Part shown: in pieces, positions 8,395-16,243 of the stretch
How the letters are laid out: the number at the start of each line of letters is the position of its first letter
Numbering within the stretch: the stretch's first letter is position 1
Source of the DNA: Hohaiivirga sp031546825
GTDB lineage: Bacteria > Pseudomonadota > Alphaproteobacteria > Rhizobiales > Beijerinckiaceae
Direction: 5' to 3'
DNA length: 64,000 bases
NCBI GenBank assembly: GCA_031546825.1
Contig: JAVBJU010000019.1
Span: forward strand, 62,001-126,000
Notes under the pieces: model-generated
Seen by the model: the letters and a program-made list of their open reading frames with translations, nothing else
Told to the model about the DNA's origin: nothing
Database searches by the model: none
Translations under genes and position numbers: made by a program

Positions 8395-9800
8395 TGCGCA
8401 AAATATCTCTAGTTCTTCTTGGTGCCGTGTTTGGTGCCGCCACCGCAACGCTGGTTACGCAGAGCACTTTTACCGCGCCAGCACCTGCTGCCGCCGCTCC
8501 TGCGGACACCTATCGGCAACTGAGCCTGTTCGGCGACGTTTTCGAAAAAATTCGCAACGATTATGTTGAGAAGCCCGAAGACACCAAGCTGATCGAAGCC
8601 GCCATTAACGGCATGCTGACCTCGCTTGATCCCCATTCGAGCTTCATGGACACCAAGAGCTTCCGCGACATGCAGGTGCAAACGCGCGGCGAGTTCGGTG
8701 GCCTCGGCATCGAAGTGACGATGGAAGACGGCCTGATCAAGGTCATCACCCCCATCGACGAGACGCCCGCCGCCCGCGCCGGACTTCTCGCCAACGATCT
8801 CATCTCGCAAATCGACGGCGAGGCGATCCTGGGCCTCTCCCTCAATCAAGCTGTCGAGAAGATGCGGGGCGCCCCGAATACCAAGGTGAAGCTCACCGTG
8901 ATACGCAAGGAGCGCAAGGAGCCGCTCGAGGTCACGCTGACCCGTGAGATCATCAAGATCAAGCCGGTGCGTTCGCGTGTTGAAGGCGGCGATGTCGGCT
9001 ATATCCGTATCACCCAGTTCACCGAACAGACCTATGACGGTCTGCGCCTCGCCATCGAGAACCTGAACAAGGAAATCGGCGAAGCCAAGGTGAAGGGCTA
9101 CATCATCGACCTGCGTAACGATCCCGGCGGCTTGCTCGACCAAGCCATCAAGGTATCAGACGCCTTCCTCGACCGGGGCGAAATCGTCTCGACCCGCCCG
9201 CGTGATCCGGCGCGTGTCGAGCGTTATAACGCCACCAAGGGCGACCTCACTGGCGGCAAGCCGCTGGTGGTGTTGATCAATGGCGGTTCCGCCTCGGCGT
9301 CAGAAATTGTTGCCGGTGCCCTGCAGGACCACAAACGCGCCGCCGTGCTCGGCACGCGCTCGTTCGGCAAGGGCTCTGTCCAGACGATCTTCCCGCTCAG
9401 CGGCAATGGCGGCATCCGCCTGACCACGGCACGCTACTTCACACCGGCGGGCCGCTCGATCCAGGCGCAGGGCATCGTGCCCGAAATTGAGGTGATGCAG
9501 GATATTCCCGCCGAGCTTAAAGGGCGCGACGAGACCAAGGGTGAAGCGGGCCTGCGCGGCCACCTCACCAACACGGCTACCAAAGAGAAGGAAGAGCGCG
9601 GCGGTTCATCCGCCTACATTCCGCCGGACACCAAGAAGGACAAGCAGCTCTACGCCGCCCTCGAAGTGTTGCACGGCGAATGGAAAGGCATCGCCAGCCT
9701 CAAGATGCCGGTGGTGGCTGACGCCAAGCCGGACGACGCGACGAAGCCGAAGCCCCCCGCTGACGCCAAGCCAGCTGATCCCAAGCCGGAAGCCAAGTAA
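8394..9800 (+). CDS. ctpA: Carboxyl-terminal processing protease, S41 family
   Basis: A 468-residue protein: an N-terminal membrane or signal segment (RKISLVLLGAVFGAATATLV), a PDZ domain around residues 90-175 (GGLGIEVTMEDGLIKV, PAARAGLLANDLI) and the S41 catalytic domain. The Ser-Lys dyad is in GGSASASEIVAGALQDH and TRSFGKGSVQT. A Lys/Pro-rich tail ends the protein. C-terminal processing proteases trim periplasmic substrates and often act with cell-wall enzymes, which fits the envC overlap. The ATG at 8394 overlaps the envC stop; an in-frame start at 8355 is less likely. A strong terminator lies 8 bases downstream. Confidence 0.94.
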   Translation: MRKISLVLLGAVFGAATATLVTQSTFTAPAPAAAAPADTYRQLSLFGDVFEKIRNDYVEKPEDTKLIEAAINGMLTSLDPHSSFMDTKSFRDMQVQTRGEFGGLGIEVTMEDGLIKVITPIDETPAARAGLLANDLISQIDGEAILGLSLNQAVEKMRGAPNTKVKLTVIRKERKEPLEVTLTREIIKIKPVRSRVEGGDVGYIRITQFTEQTYDGLRLAIENLNKEIGEAKVKGYIIDLRNDPGGLLDQAIKVSDAFLDRGEIVSTRPRDPARVERYNATKGDLTGGKPLVVLINGGSASASEIVAGALQDHKRAAVLGTRSFGKGSVQTIFPLSGNGGIRLTTARYFTPAGRSIQAQGIVPEIEVMQDIPAELKGRDETKGEAGLRGHLTNTATKEKEERGGSSAYIPPDTKKDKQLYAALEVLHGEWKGIASLKMPVVADAKPDDATKPKPPADAKPADPKPEAK

Positions 9801-9808
9801 ACAGCTCA

Positions 9809-9840
9809 GAAACCCGCCGAAAGGCGGGTTTCTTGTTTCT
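9809..9840 (+). terminator. Rho-independent terminator after ctpA
   Basis: GAAACCCGCC (9809-9818) pairs perfectly with GGCGGGTTTC (9823-9832) around a GAAA loop, followed by TTGTTTCT. It closes the obgE-ctpA transcription unit and separates it from the accessory locus. Confidence 0.92.
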
Positions 9841-9924
9841 GGCCCCCATTGGGAGGCTCCCGCTTCTCACCACAAAAACGGGCCAACATTTTCCGCCCGC
9901 CACAATTCCCGCGCGGACCGCTGC

Positions 9925-9945
9925 TTTTATCCATCTTGGATAAAA
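9925..9945. promoter_or_regulatory. Palindromic operator upstream of the NCS2-like permease
   Basis: TTTTATCC (9925-9932) and GGATAAAA (9938-9945) form a perfect 8-bp inverted repeat with a 5-base spacer. The same TTATCC-N5-GGATAA architecture recurs at 17906-17922 before the amidohydrolase. The rest of the 9841-10142 gap shows no gene. A likely ligand is the PucR-family regulator encoded at 16244-17899, which is inference. Confidence 0.7.
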
Positions 9946-10142
9946 ATGAAATTGCAAATTAGCCCAGCGGGTAGATGCCTCCCTTCATAGCGCTGTCATA
10001 TTATCGCCATCAGTAGACAAGGCAGCGCTCCTACTCAGGCTTAACAATGCGCGCTGCCCGTAAATGCCTCATGCCAAAGGCTGGGTTTGGCATCCGTATC
10101 GTCTCTTCGATCCTGGCCCGCACGGGCGAAAAGGGGGTTGTC

Positions 10143-11693
10143 ATGAACAAAATCGCATTATGGAAACGCGGCGACTGGGCTGGATATTTCGGTCTGCTCG
10201 CCAATAACCTCACCAATCTTCTGACGATGATTGGACTTCTTCTTTTTGTTGTCGGGTTCCCGAAGGAAATGGTTTATGGCCGGATCGCCCCGGCCTTTGG
10301 CCTGGCAGTGTTTGCAGCCAGCGTTTTCTACGGCTATTTCGCCATCAACCTCGCCAAGAAAACCGGGCGCACGGATGTTACGGCATTGCCGTCAGGGCCA
10401 AGCGCTCCATCCATCTTCACGGTGACGTTCCTCGTCATCCTGCCGGTCTATCTCCAGACCAAGGACGCCGAGTTCGCCTTCAAGATCGCGCTCGTGTGGT
10501 GCTTTGTCGAATCGATGATCCTCGTGGTCGGCTCGTTCCTCGGTGAAGCCATCCGCCGGATGATCCCGCGCACCGTTCTGCTGTCTTGCCTTTCGGGTCT
10601 CGGGCTGTTGCTGCTCGCCATGAACCCGATGTTGCAGTCGTTTGAAACGCCACTGGTCGCCTTCGCCGTTCTGGCTCTGATCTTCATCAACTGGTTCGGC
10701 AAGTCGCCGCTGTTTGCCAAGATTCCCACCGGCTTCCTGCTCCTCGCGGTCGGCACGGCGCTTGCCTGGATTTTTGGCCTGCAAAGCCCCGAGGCCATCA
10801 AGGCATCGATGAGCTCGTTCGGCTTCAATCCGCCGCAACTGTACTTCAACAGCTTCCTTGAAGGCTTGCCCCATGCACTGCCTTACCTCGCATCGGCTGT
10901 GCCGCTCGGGCTTGCCAACTACATCTTCGATCTCGAAAATATCGAGAGCGCCCACGCTGCCGGTGACGAATACGACACCCGCAAGGTCATGCTGGCAAAT
11001 GGCGTCTCGTCGCTGCTGGGCTGCTTCTGCGGCAATCCCTTCCCGGTGACGGTCTATGTCGGCCATGCCGGTTGGAAATCCATCGGTTCTGGCATCGGCT
11101 ACACGGTTGCAACCGGCTTATCGATGCTGATCGTGTCGCTGTTCGGCTTTGGCGCATTCCTGCTTGCGGTCATCCCGCCCGCAGCCGTCGCGCCGATCCT
11201 GATCTACATCGGTATCGTCACCGCCAATCAGGTCGTGCGCGAAACGCCTAAACCCGAAGTGCCCGTGATCTTCGTTTGCCTGTTCCCGTGGATCGGAAAC
11301 TGGGCTCTGACGCTCGCCAACAACGTCATGTCGGCGGCGGGAACCTCGGCCAAGGTCGTCGGCGTCGATGTGCTGGCGAAAAAGGGCGTCTCCTATCTTG
11401 GCCTCGTGCATCTCGGTAACGGCGCACCGCTCGCCAGCATGATCTGGGGTTGTATCGCCATCTTTGCGATCCTCAATCAACCGTTACGCGGTGCGATTGC
11501 GGCCGTTGTGGGATGTATCATGGTGGCCTTCGGCGTCATTCATATGCCGTCCGTGGGCATCCTGCCGCCCAACTCGGTGCAATTCATCATTGCCTATCTG
11601 ATGATCGCTGCGATCTTCGTGATCAAACACCTTGCCAATGAACGCGAAGCAAGCGTTGCGAACATCAAGGGCAAAGCCTCAACGGCAGCCTGA
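10143..11693 (+). CDS. NCS2-type (xanthine/uracil/azapurine-like) permease
   Basis: A 516-residue, strongly hydrophobic protein with about 12-14 membrane segments (for example LLTMIGLLLFVVGFP, ILIYIGIVTANQV, AIAAVVGCIMVAFGVI). Its helix pattern and length fit the NCS2/AzgA superfamily of nucleobase transporters. The ATG at 10143 follows AAAAGGGGGTTGTC, a good ribosome-binding site; an in-frame ATG at 10047 would add 32 residues that do not look membrane-associated. It carries a palindromic operator in its promoter region and starts the accessory locus with an Ank-TPR protein, FdrA, a DUF1116 protein, PucR and an amidohydrolase. A purine, pyrimidine or related heterocyclic substrate is therefore likely, but not shown. 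Confidence 0.82.
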   Translation: MNKIALWKRGDWAGYFGLLANNLTNLLTMIGLLLFVVGFPKEMVYGRIAPAFGLAVFAASVFYGYFAINLAKKTGRTDVTALPSGPSAPSIFTVTFLVILPVYLQTKDAEFAFKIALVWCFVESMILVVGSFLGEAIRRMIPRTVLLSCLSGLGLLLLAMNPMLQSFETPLVAFAVLALIFINWFGKSPLFAKIPTGFLLLAVGTALAWIFGLQSPEAIKASMSSFGFNPPQLYFNSFLEGLPHALPYLASAVPLGLANYIFDLENIESAHAAGDEYDTRKVMLANGVSSLLGCFCGNPFPVTVYVGHAGWKSIGSGIGYTVATGLSMLIVSLFGFGAFLLAVIPPAAVAPILIYIGIVTANQVVRETPKPEVPVIFVCLFPWIGNWALTLANNVMSAAGTSAKVVGVDVLAKKGVSYLGLVHLGNGAPLASMIWGCIAIFAILNQPLRGAIAAVVGCIMVAFGVIHMPSVGILPPNSVQFIIAYLMIAAIFVIKHLANEREASVANIKGKASTAA

Positions 11694-11710
11694 ACACCCT
11701 CATGGAAATC

Positions 11711-11735
11711 GCATCTCGGCGTTGTGCCGAGATGC
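11711..11735 (+). other. Perfect hairpin between permease and Ank-TPR gene
   Basis: GCATCTCGGC (11711-11720) and GCCGAGATGC (11726-11735) pair perfectly around GTTGT. The following bases (GTAAACAATA) are not a T-tract. It may act as an mRNA 3'-end stabiliser or partial attenuator between the membrane protein and the downstream genes. Confidence 0.6.
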
Positions 11736-11768
11736 GTAAACAATATCTGAAATTCAAGGAGTTACCCC

Positions 11769-13037
11769 ATGGGCACCCAATCTGCGGATCTGGCCCTGAT
11801 CGCGGCTGCGGATAGTGGCAACCTCGCTGAAGTCGAACATCTCGTGAAGAGCGGTGCCGATCTCAACCAGCGCGACGCCAATGGCCGCACGCCTCTGATG
11901 GCGGCAACCCAGCGCAATGATGTGGCGATGGCCAAGTTCCTGATCGGGGCTGGCTCCGACGTCAATGCCCGCGACGCCACCCAATTGACGCCTTATCTGT
12001 GCTCCGGCGCAAACGGCTTCCATGAAATTCTCAAGCTGACGCTCGCCCATGGCGCAGATATCAAAAGCGTCAATCGCTTCGGCGGCACCGCCCTGCTTCC
12101 CTCAAGCGAAAAGGGCTATCTGCGCACCGTCCAGCTCTGCCTGAAAGCAGGCATCGCAGCCAACCGCGCCAATAATCTCGGCTGGTCGGCACTGCTGGAA
12201 GCGGTGATCCTCGGAGATGGCGGCAGGCTTTACTCAGATATCATCGCCGCTCTGGTTGAGGCTGGCGCAGATATTCATCTCAAGGACCGCGACGGCAAAT
12301 CGTCCCTGCAACACGCCGAAGAAATGGGACAGGCCCGCGTTGTCAAAATTCTCCGCCGCCAACCGACGGAAACCGGACCGCTTCATCACATCATTCAGCG
12401 CGCCAAGGATTATGCGGCCCGCGAGGATTACGCGGCGGCACTGACGGAAATCGACAAAGCAGTGCCCGCCCACGGCAGCTCGCTGTGTCTGCTTTATTAT
12501 CGCGGCTATTTCCTGTCGGAGATGAAACGCTATGAAGAGGCGATCGCCGCCTTCAATCAGGCGCTGAACCTCGACCCCTCGGCCATCGAATTCTATTTCT
12601 ACACCGCCAATGCCTATCGCCTGATGCGCAAGCCGGAAGAGGCTTTGCGGGAATATGACAAGGCCGTGGCACTCAAACCCGACGCGCCCTATCACCGCTA
12701 CCACAAATCCAATTACCTGCGCGAGCTTGGCCGCCATGAACAGGCGGTGGCGGAGATGGACGCGTTGCTTGCCTGCGATCCCAACCGTTACGATTACTCG
12801 TTCCACAAGGCCAACAGCCTGCGCTCGCTTGGGCGGCATCAGGACGCGGCAACGGCAATCGATAACGCCATCGCCAATGATCCGACCAACCCGCTCTATC
12901 ACTTCCATAAGATGCAATCGCTCGTGCTGCTGAACCGCCCGGAAGAGGCGCTCGCGGAAATCAACGAAGCCCTGAAATACGCGCCGGAAAATCCGGATTA
13001 CATCAGCGCCAGGGCAACGCTCATCGCCAAGACGTAG
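11769..13037 (+). CDS. Ankyrin-repeat / TPR-repeat protein
   Basis: A 422-residue cytosolic protein with two repeat solenoids. Residues about 5-190 are ankyrin repeats (LAEVEHLVKSGADLNQRDANGRTPLMAAT, MAKFLIGAGSDVNARDA, LVEAGADIHLKDRDGKSSLQHAEE). Residues about 210-420 are TPRs of about 34 residues (YEEAIAAFNQALNLDPSAIEFYFYTANAY, and similar units). There is no signal peptide or catalytic motif. AAGGAG lies 8 bases before the ATG. It sits between a permease and fdrA on the same strand, so it is probably a scaffold or adaptor for the locus. I do not know of an assigned function for this architecture. Confidence 0.85.
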   Translation: MGTQSADLALIAAADSGNLAEVEHLVKSGADLNQRDANGRTPLMAATQRNDVAMAKFLIGAGSDVNARDATQLTPYLCSGANGFHEILKLTLAHGADIKSVNRFGGTALLPSSEKGYLRTVQLCLKAGIAANRANNLGWSALLEAVILGDGGRLYSDIIAALVEAGADIHLKDRDGKSSLQHAEEMGQARVVKILRRQPTETGPLHHIIQRAKDYAAREDYAAALTEIDKAVPAHGSSLCLLYYRGYFLSEMKRYEEAIAAFNQALNLDPSAIEFYFYTANAYRLMRKPEEALREYDKAVALKPDAPYHRYHKSNYLRELGRHEQAVAEMDALLACDPNRYDYSFHKANSLRSLGRHQDAATAIDNAIANDPTNPLYHFHKMQSLVLLNRPEEALAEINEALKYAPENPDYISARATLIAKT

Positions 13038-13100
13038 GCCGCCGAGGCGGGGCGCTGATCGCGCCCTTCGGAAAGGCCCGTCGCACTGGAGAACAAGGTC

Positions 13101-14642
13101 ATGGTTTTAAAAGTCGTCATAAAGAAAAACACTTACTTCGATTCGGTTTCGCTCATGTCGCTTTCGACACGGGCCAACAAGATTGAGGGCATCGAACAAG
13201 TGGTGGTGGCAATGGCCACCGAAATGAACAAAGGCGTTTTGCATAACGTCGGCATGATGGTGCCAGAAGTGGAAGCCGCCAAAAGCGGCGACCTGATGAT
13301 CGTCATTAAAGCGGCCACCGAGGCTATCTGTGCGCGCGCATTTGATGAGGTTGAGGTGCTGCTCACAAAGAAAGATGCCGCCAAGGGCAATTCGGAAATC
13401 CGCTACGCGACGGTTGAATCCGCCGCCCACAACATCCCCGAAGCCAATCTTGCCGTCATTGCCGTGCCGGGAGAATACGCGGCGCGGGAAGCCCGCAAGG
13501 CGCTCGAAAACAATTTCCACGTCATGATGTTCAGCGACAATGTCAGCATCGAAGACGAGATCACCCTCAAGCAATACGCCCATGACAAGGGCTTGCTGAT
13601 GATGGGCCCCGATTGCGGCACCGCTATTTTCAATAACGTGGCTTTGTGCTTCGGCAATGCCGTGCGCCGTGGCAATATCGGTATTGTCGGTGCGTCCGGC
13701 ACCGGCAGCCAGGAAGTCAGCGTCCGCATCCATGATTTCGGCGGCGGCATCACCCAACTCATCGGCACCGGCGGGCGCGACCTTTCCGAAAAGGTCGGCG
13801 GCATCATGATGATCGACGGATTGCGCGCACTTGCCGCCGATCCCGAAACCAAGGTCATTGTTCTGGTGTCCAAGCCCCCGGCGAAATCCGTCGAGGCGAA
13901 GGTGCTGGCCGAGGCGGCGAAATGCGGCAAGCCGGTCATCGTCTGCCTGCTCGGCGGCTCGGAAGAAACCGTGACCAAGGCGGGCTGCATTTTCGCGAAA
14001 ACCACCAAGGAAGCGGCGCTTAAGGCCGTCATCCTCGGCGGCAAGAAGGAAGAGGACATCAACAAGCGTGCCCTCAACCTGCCGCTGATCGAACAGACCC
14101 GCGCCAAGCTCGCACCCGGCCAGAAATATATCCGCGCCCTGATGTGCGGCGGCACGTTGTGCGATGAGATGATGCTGCTGGTCAAGGAAAAATATTCCAA
14201 CGTCTACAGCAATATCGCCAAGGACCCGGCCCACAAGATGGCCGACCTCGCGGTGAGTCGCGAGCACACCTTCATCGATTTCGGCGACGACGACTTCACC
14301 CGTGGCCGCCCGCATCCGATGATCGATCCGTCCCTGCGCATCGCGCGCTTCGAGCAGGAAGCCCGCGACCCATCCGTCGGCGTGATCGTCATGGATTTCA
14401 TCCTTGGCTTCGGTTCCCATGAGGATCCTGTCGGGGTGATGCTGCCCGCGATCCTCGCCGCCAAGGCTCAGGCCAAGCGCGACGGCCGCCATCTTGAAAT
14501 CCTCGGTTACGTTCTCGGCACCGACATCGACGCCCCATCACTCGGCGAGCAGGTGAAGAAGCTCGAAGCCGCCGATGTGACCATTGCCAGCTCTTGCACG
14601 AATGCCGCCCTGCTTGCCCGTGGCTTCGTGGAAAAGGAATAA
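13101..14642 (+). CDS. fdrA: FdrA/AllF-like acyl-CoA synthetase-fold protein
   Basis: A 513-residue protein of the FdrA family. The N-terminal part begins VVIKKNTYFDSVSLMSLS, the family's conserved opening. The central Rossmann-type CoA-binding region contains MMGPDCGTAIFNNVALCFGNAV and IGIVGASGTGSQEVSVRIHDFGGGITQ, related to the succinyl-CoA synthetase alpha fold. The C-terminal half (DPSVGVIVMDFILGFGSHEDPVG) matches the beta-like part. In E. coli FdrA is AllF, a subunit of oxamate carbamoyltransferase with YlbE (DUF1116) and YlbF (DUF2877). Here the DUF1116 partner follows after 6 bases but no DUF2877 gene or carbamate kinase is present in the window. Start chosen at ATG 13101 after CTGGAGAACAAGG. 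Confidence 0.9.
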   Translation: MVLKVVIKKNTYFDSVSLMSLSTRANKIEGIEQVVVAMATEMNKGVLHNVGMMVPEVEAAKSGDLMIVIKAATEAICARAFDEVEVLLTKKDAAKGNSEIRYATVESAAHNIPEANLAVIAVPGEYAAREARKALENNFHVMMFSDNVSIEDEITLKQYAHDKGLLMMGPDCGTAIFNNVALCFGNAVRRGNIGIVGASGTGSQEVSVRIHDFGGGITQLIGTGGRDLSEKVGGIMMIDGLRALAADPETKVIVLVSKPPAKSVEAKVLAEAAKCGKPVIVCLLGGSEETVTKAGCIFAKTTKEAALKAVILGGKKEEDINKRALNLPLIEQTRAKLAPGQKYIRALMCGGTLCDEMMLLVKEKYSNVYSNIAKDPAHKMADLAVSREHTFIDFGDDDFTRGRPHPMIDPSLRIARFEQEARDPSVGVIVMDFILGFGSHEDPVGVMLPAILAAKAQAKRDGRHLEILGYVLGTDIDAPSLGEQVKKLEAADVTIASSCTNAALLARGFVEKE

Positions 14643-14648
14643 TCGATC

Positions 14649-16070
14649 ATGACCCGCATCAATGAACTGTTCCGCAAGGTGAATGTCGTCAATGTCGGCA
14701 TCGAGATGTTCAAGGACGACGTAATCCGCCAGGGCGCACCCGCCACCCATCTCGAATGGAAGCCACCGGGCGGCGGCAAGCCGGAAGTGGTGGCTGCACT
14801 CGACAGACTTGCTGGCAAAGCACTCACCGATAAAATCGAGACCGCCAACAAGGAAGCTGTTGAGCGCATCATCAAGTCCCATCCGGTTCTGGTTGGCTTT
14901 GCCCCCGCCATTGAGGTCGTGCCCGGCATGACCAAGAAAACCATCCTGCACGCTGGCCCACCGATCACTTGGGACCGCATGTGCGGAGCCATGCGCGGTG
15001 CCGTCACCGGCGCACTGGTATTCGAAGGGCTGGCGAAGAATATTGACGAGGCAGCAGAACTTGCAGCCTCCGGCGAGATCACGTTCTCGCCCTGCCACGA
15101 GCACGACTGCGTTGGCTCCATGGCGGGCGTCACATCCGCCTCGATGTTCATGCACATCGTCAAGAACAAGACCTATGGCAACGTCGCCTTTACCAATCTC
15201 TCCGAGCAGATGGCCAAGATCCTGCGCATGGGGGCCAACGACCAGAGCGTGATCGACCGCCTTAACTGGATGCGCGACGTGTTCGGTCCGATCCTGCGGG
15301 ATGCCATGAAGCTCGCCGGCGAAATCGATCTGCGCCTGATGCTGTCGCAGGCCCTGCACATGGGCGACGAATGCCATAACCGCAATAACGCCGGAACCTG
15401 CCTGCTGATTCAGGCCCTGACACCGTATATCCTCGAGACAAATTTCACCACCGAACAGAAGCGCCAGGTTTTTGATTTCGTCGCATCGAGCGATTATTTC
15501 TCCGGCCCGACCTGGATGGCGTTGTGCAAATGCGCGCTCGATGCCGCCCATGGCATTCCCAATTCAACCATCGTCACGACCATGTGCCGCAATGGTGTTG
15601 AATTTGGCGTCCGCGTCAGCGGCATGGCGGGGAACACCTGGTTCACCGGCCCGGCCCAGAAGGTGATAGGCCCACTCTTTGCCGGCTATAAGCCTGAGGA
15701 TTCCGGGCTAGATATCGGCGATAGCGCCATCACCGAGACCTACGGCATCGGCGGCTTCGCCATGGCGACCGCACCGGCCATTGTCGCGCTGGTTGGCGGC
15801 ACCATTGACGATGCCATCGGCTTCTCGATCAAGATGGCCGAGATCACCTCGGCGGAAAACCCCAATGTCACCATCCCGCTGCTCAACTTCAAGGGCATCG
15901 CCACCGGCATTGATATCCGCAAAGTGGTCGATACCGGCATCCTGCCGGTGATCAACACCGCCATTGCCCACAAGGATGCGGGGATCGGCATGATTGGTGC
16001 AGGCATCACCTACCCGCCGATTGATGTCTTTGAAAAAGCAATTCAGGCTTTCGCCACGAAGATCGCCTGA
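14649..16070 (+). CDS. DUF1116 protein (YlbE/AllG-like)
   Basis: A 473-residue protein of the DUF1116 family. Recognisable segments include NVGIEMFKDDVIRQGAPATHLEWKPP at the N-terminus, ITFSPCHEHDCVGSMAGVTSASMFM in the middle, and GVEFGVRVSGMAGNTWFTGPAQ with GDSAITETYGIGGFAM later. The E. coli homologue YlbE (AllG) is a subunit of oxamate carbamoyltransferase with FdrA. The gene starts 6 bases after fdrA, so the two are almost certainly one operon and form a complex. The expected third subunit (DUF2877) is missing nearby. A strong hairpin follows the stop. Confidence 0.9.
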   Translation: MTRINELFRKVNVVNVGIEMFKDDVIRQGAPATHLEWKPPGGGKPEVVAALDRLAGKALTDKIETANKEAVERIIKSHPVLVGFAPAIEVVPGMTKKTILHAGPPITWDRMCGAMRGAVTGALVFEGLAKNIDEAAELAASGEITFSPCHEHDCVGSMAGVTSASMFMHIVKNKTYGNVAFTNLSEQMAKILRMGANDQSVIDRLNWMRDVFGPILRDAMKLAGEIDLRLMLSQALHMGDECHNRNNAGTCLLIQALTPYILETNFTTEQKRQVFDFVASSDYFSGPTWMALCKCALDAAHGIPNSTIVTTMCRNGVEFGVRVSGMAGNTWFTGPAQKVIGPLFAGYKPEDSGLDIGDSAITETYGIGGFAMATAPAIVALVGGTIDDAIGFSIKMAEITSAENPNVTIPLLNFKGIATGIDIRKVVDTGILPVINTAIAHKDAGIGMIGAGITYPPIDVFEKAIQAFATKIA

Positions 16071-16089
16071 ACCAAAGCGTGAAAAAATA

Positions 16090-16119
16090 GCGACGCCCGG
16101 CGAAGCAACCGGGCGTCGC
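16090..16119 (+). terminator. Strong hairpin after the DUF1116 gene
   Basis: GCGACGCCCGG (16090-16100) pairs perfectly with CCGGGCGTCGC (16109-16119) across an 8-base loop, 20 bases after the stop. It is followed by ATTATGG, not a T-run, so termination may be partial and the pucR gene may be expressed separately. Confidence 0.6.
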
Positions 16120-16243
16120 ATTATGGATTGCTGCGCCAAACGGAAAAGAACCGACAAGTTTCAATGCGGCAATTATGCGGGCGCAAAGCGGGAGAAGATG
16201 GGGTATCCTGAATATTCCAGAGAGCACATTCTGAGGACGCCGG

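Noticed and set aside
13107..14492. Long minus-strand frame (461 codons) opposite fdrA
   Set aside because: High-GC third positions open the opposite frame; no domain and no start region, while fdrA is clearly conserved.
13101..14642. Succinyl-CoA synthetase alpha subunit
   Set aside because: The phosphohistidine motif of succinyl-CoA synthetase is absent and the FdrA-specific N-terminus and C-terminal half are present.
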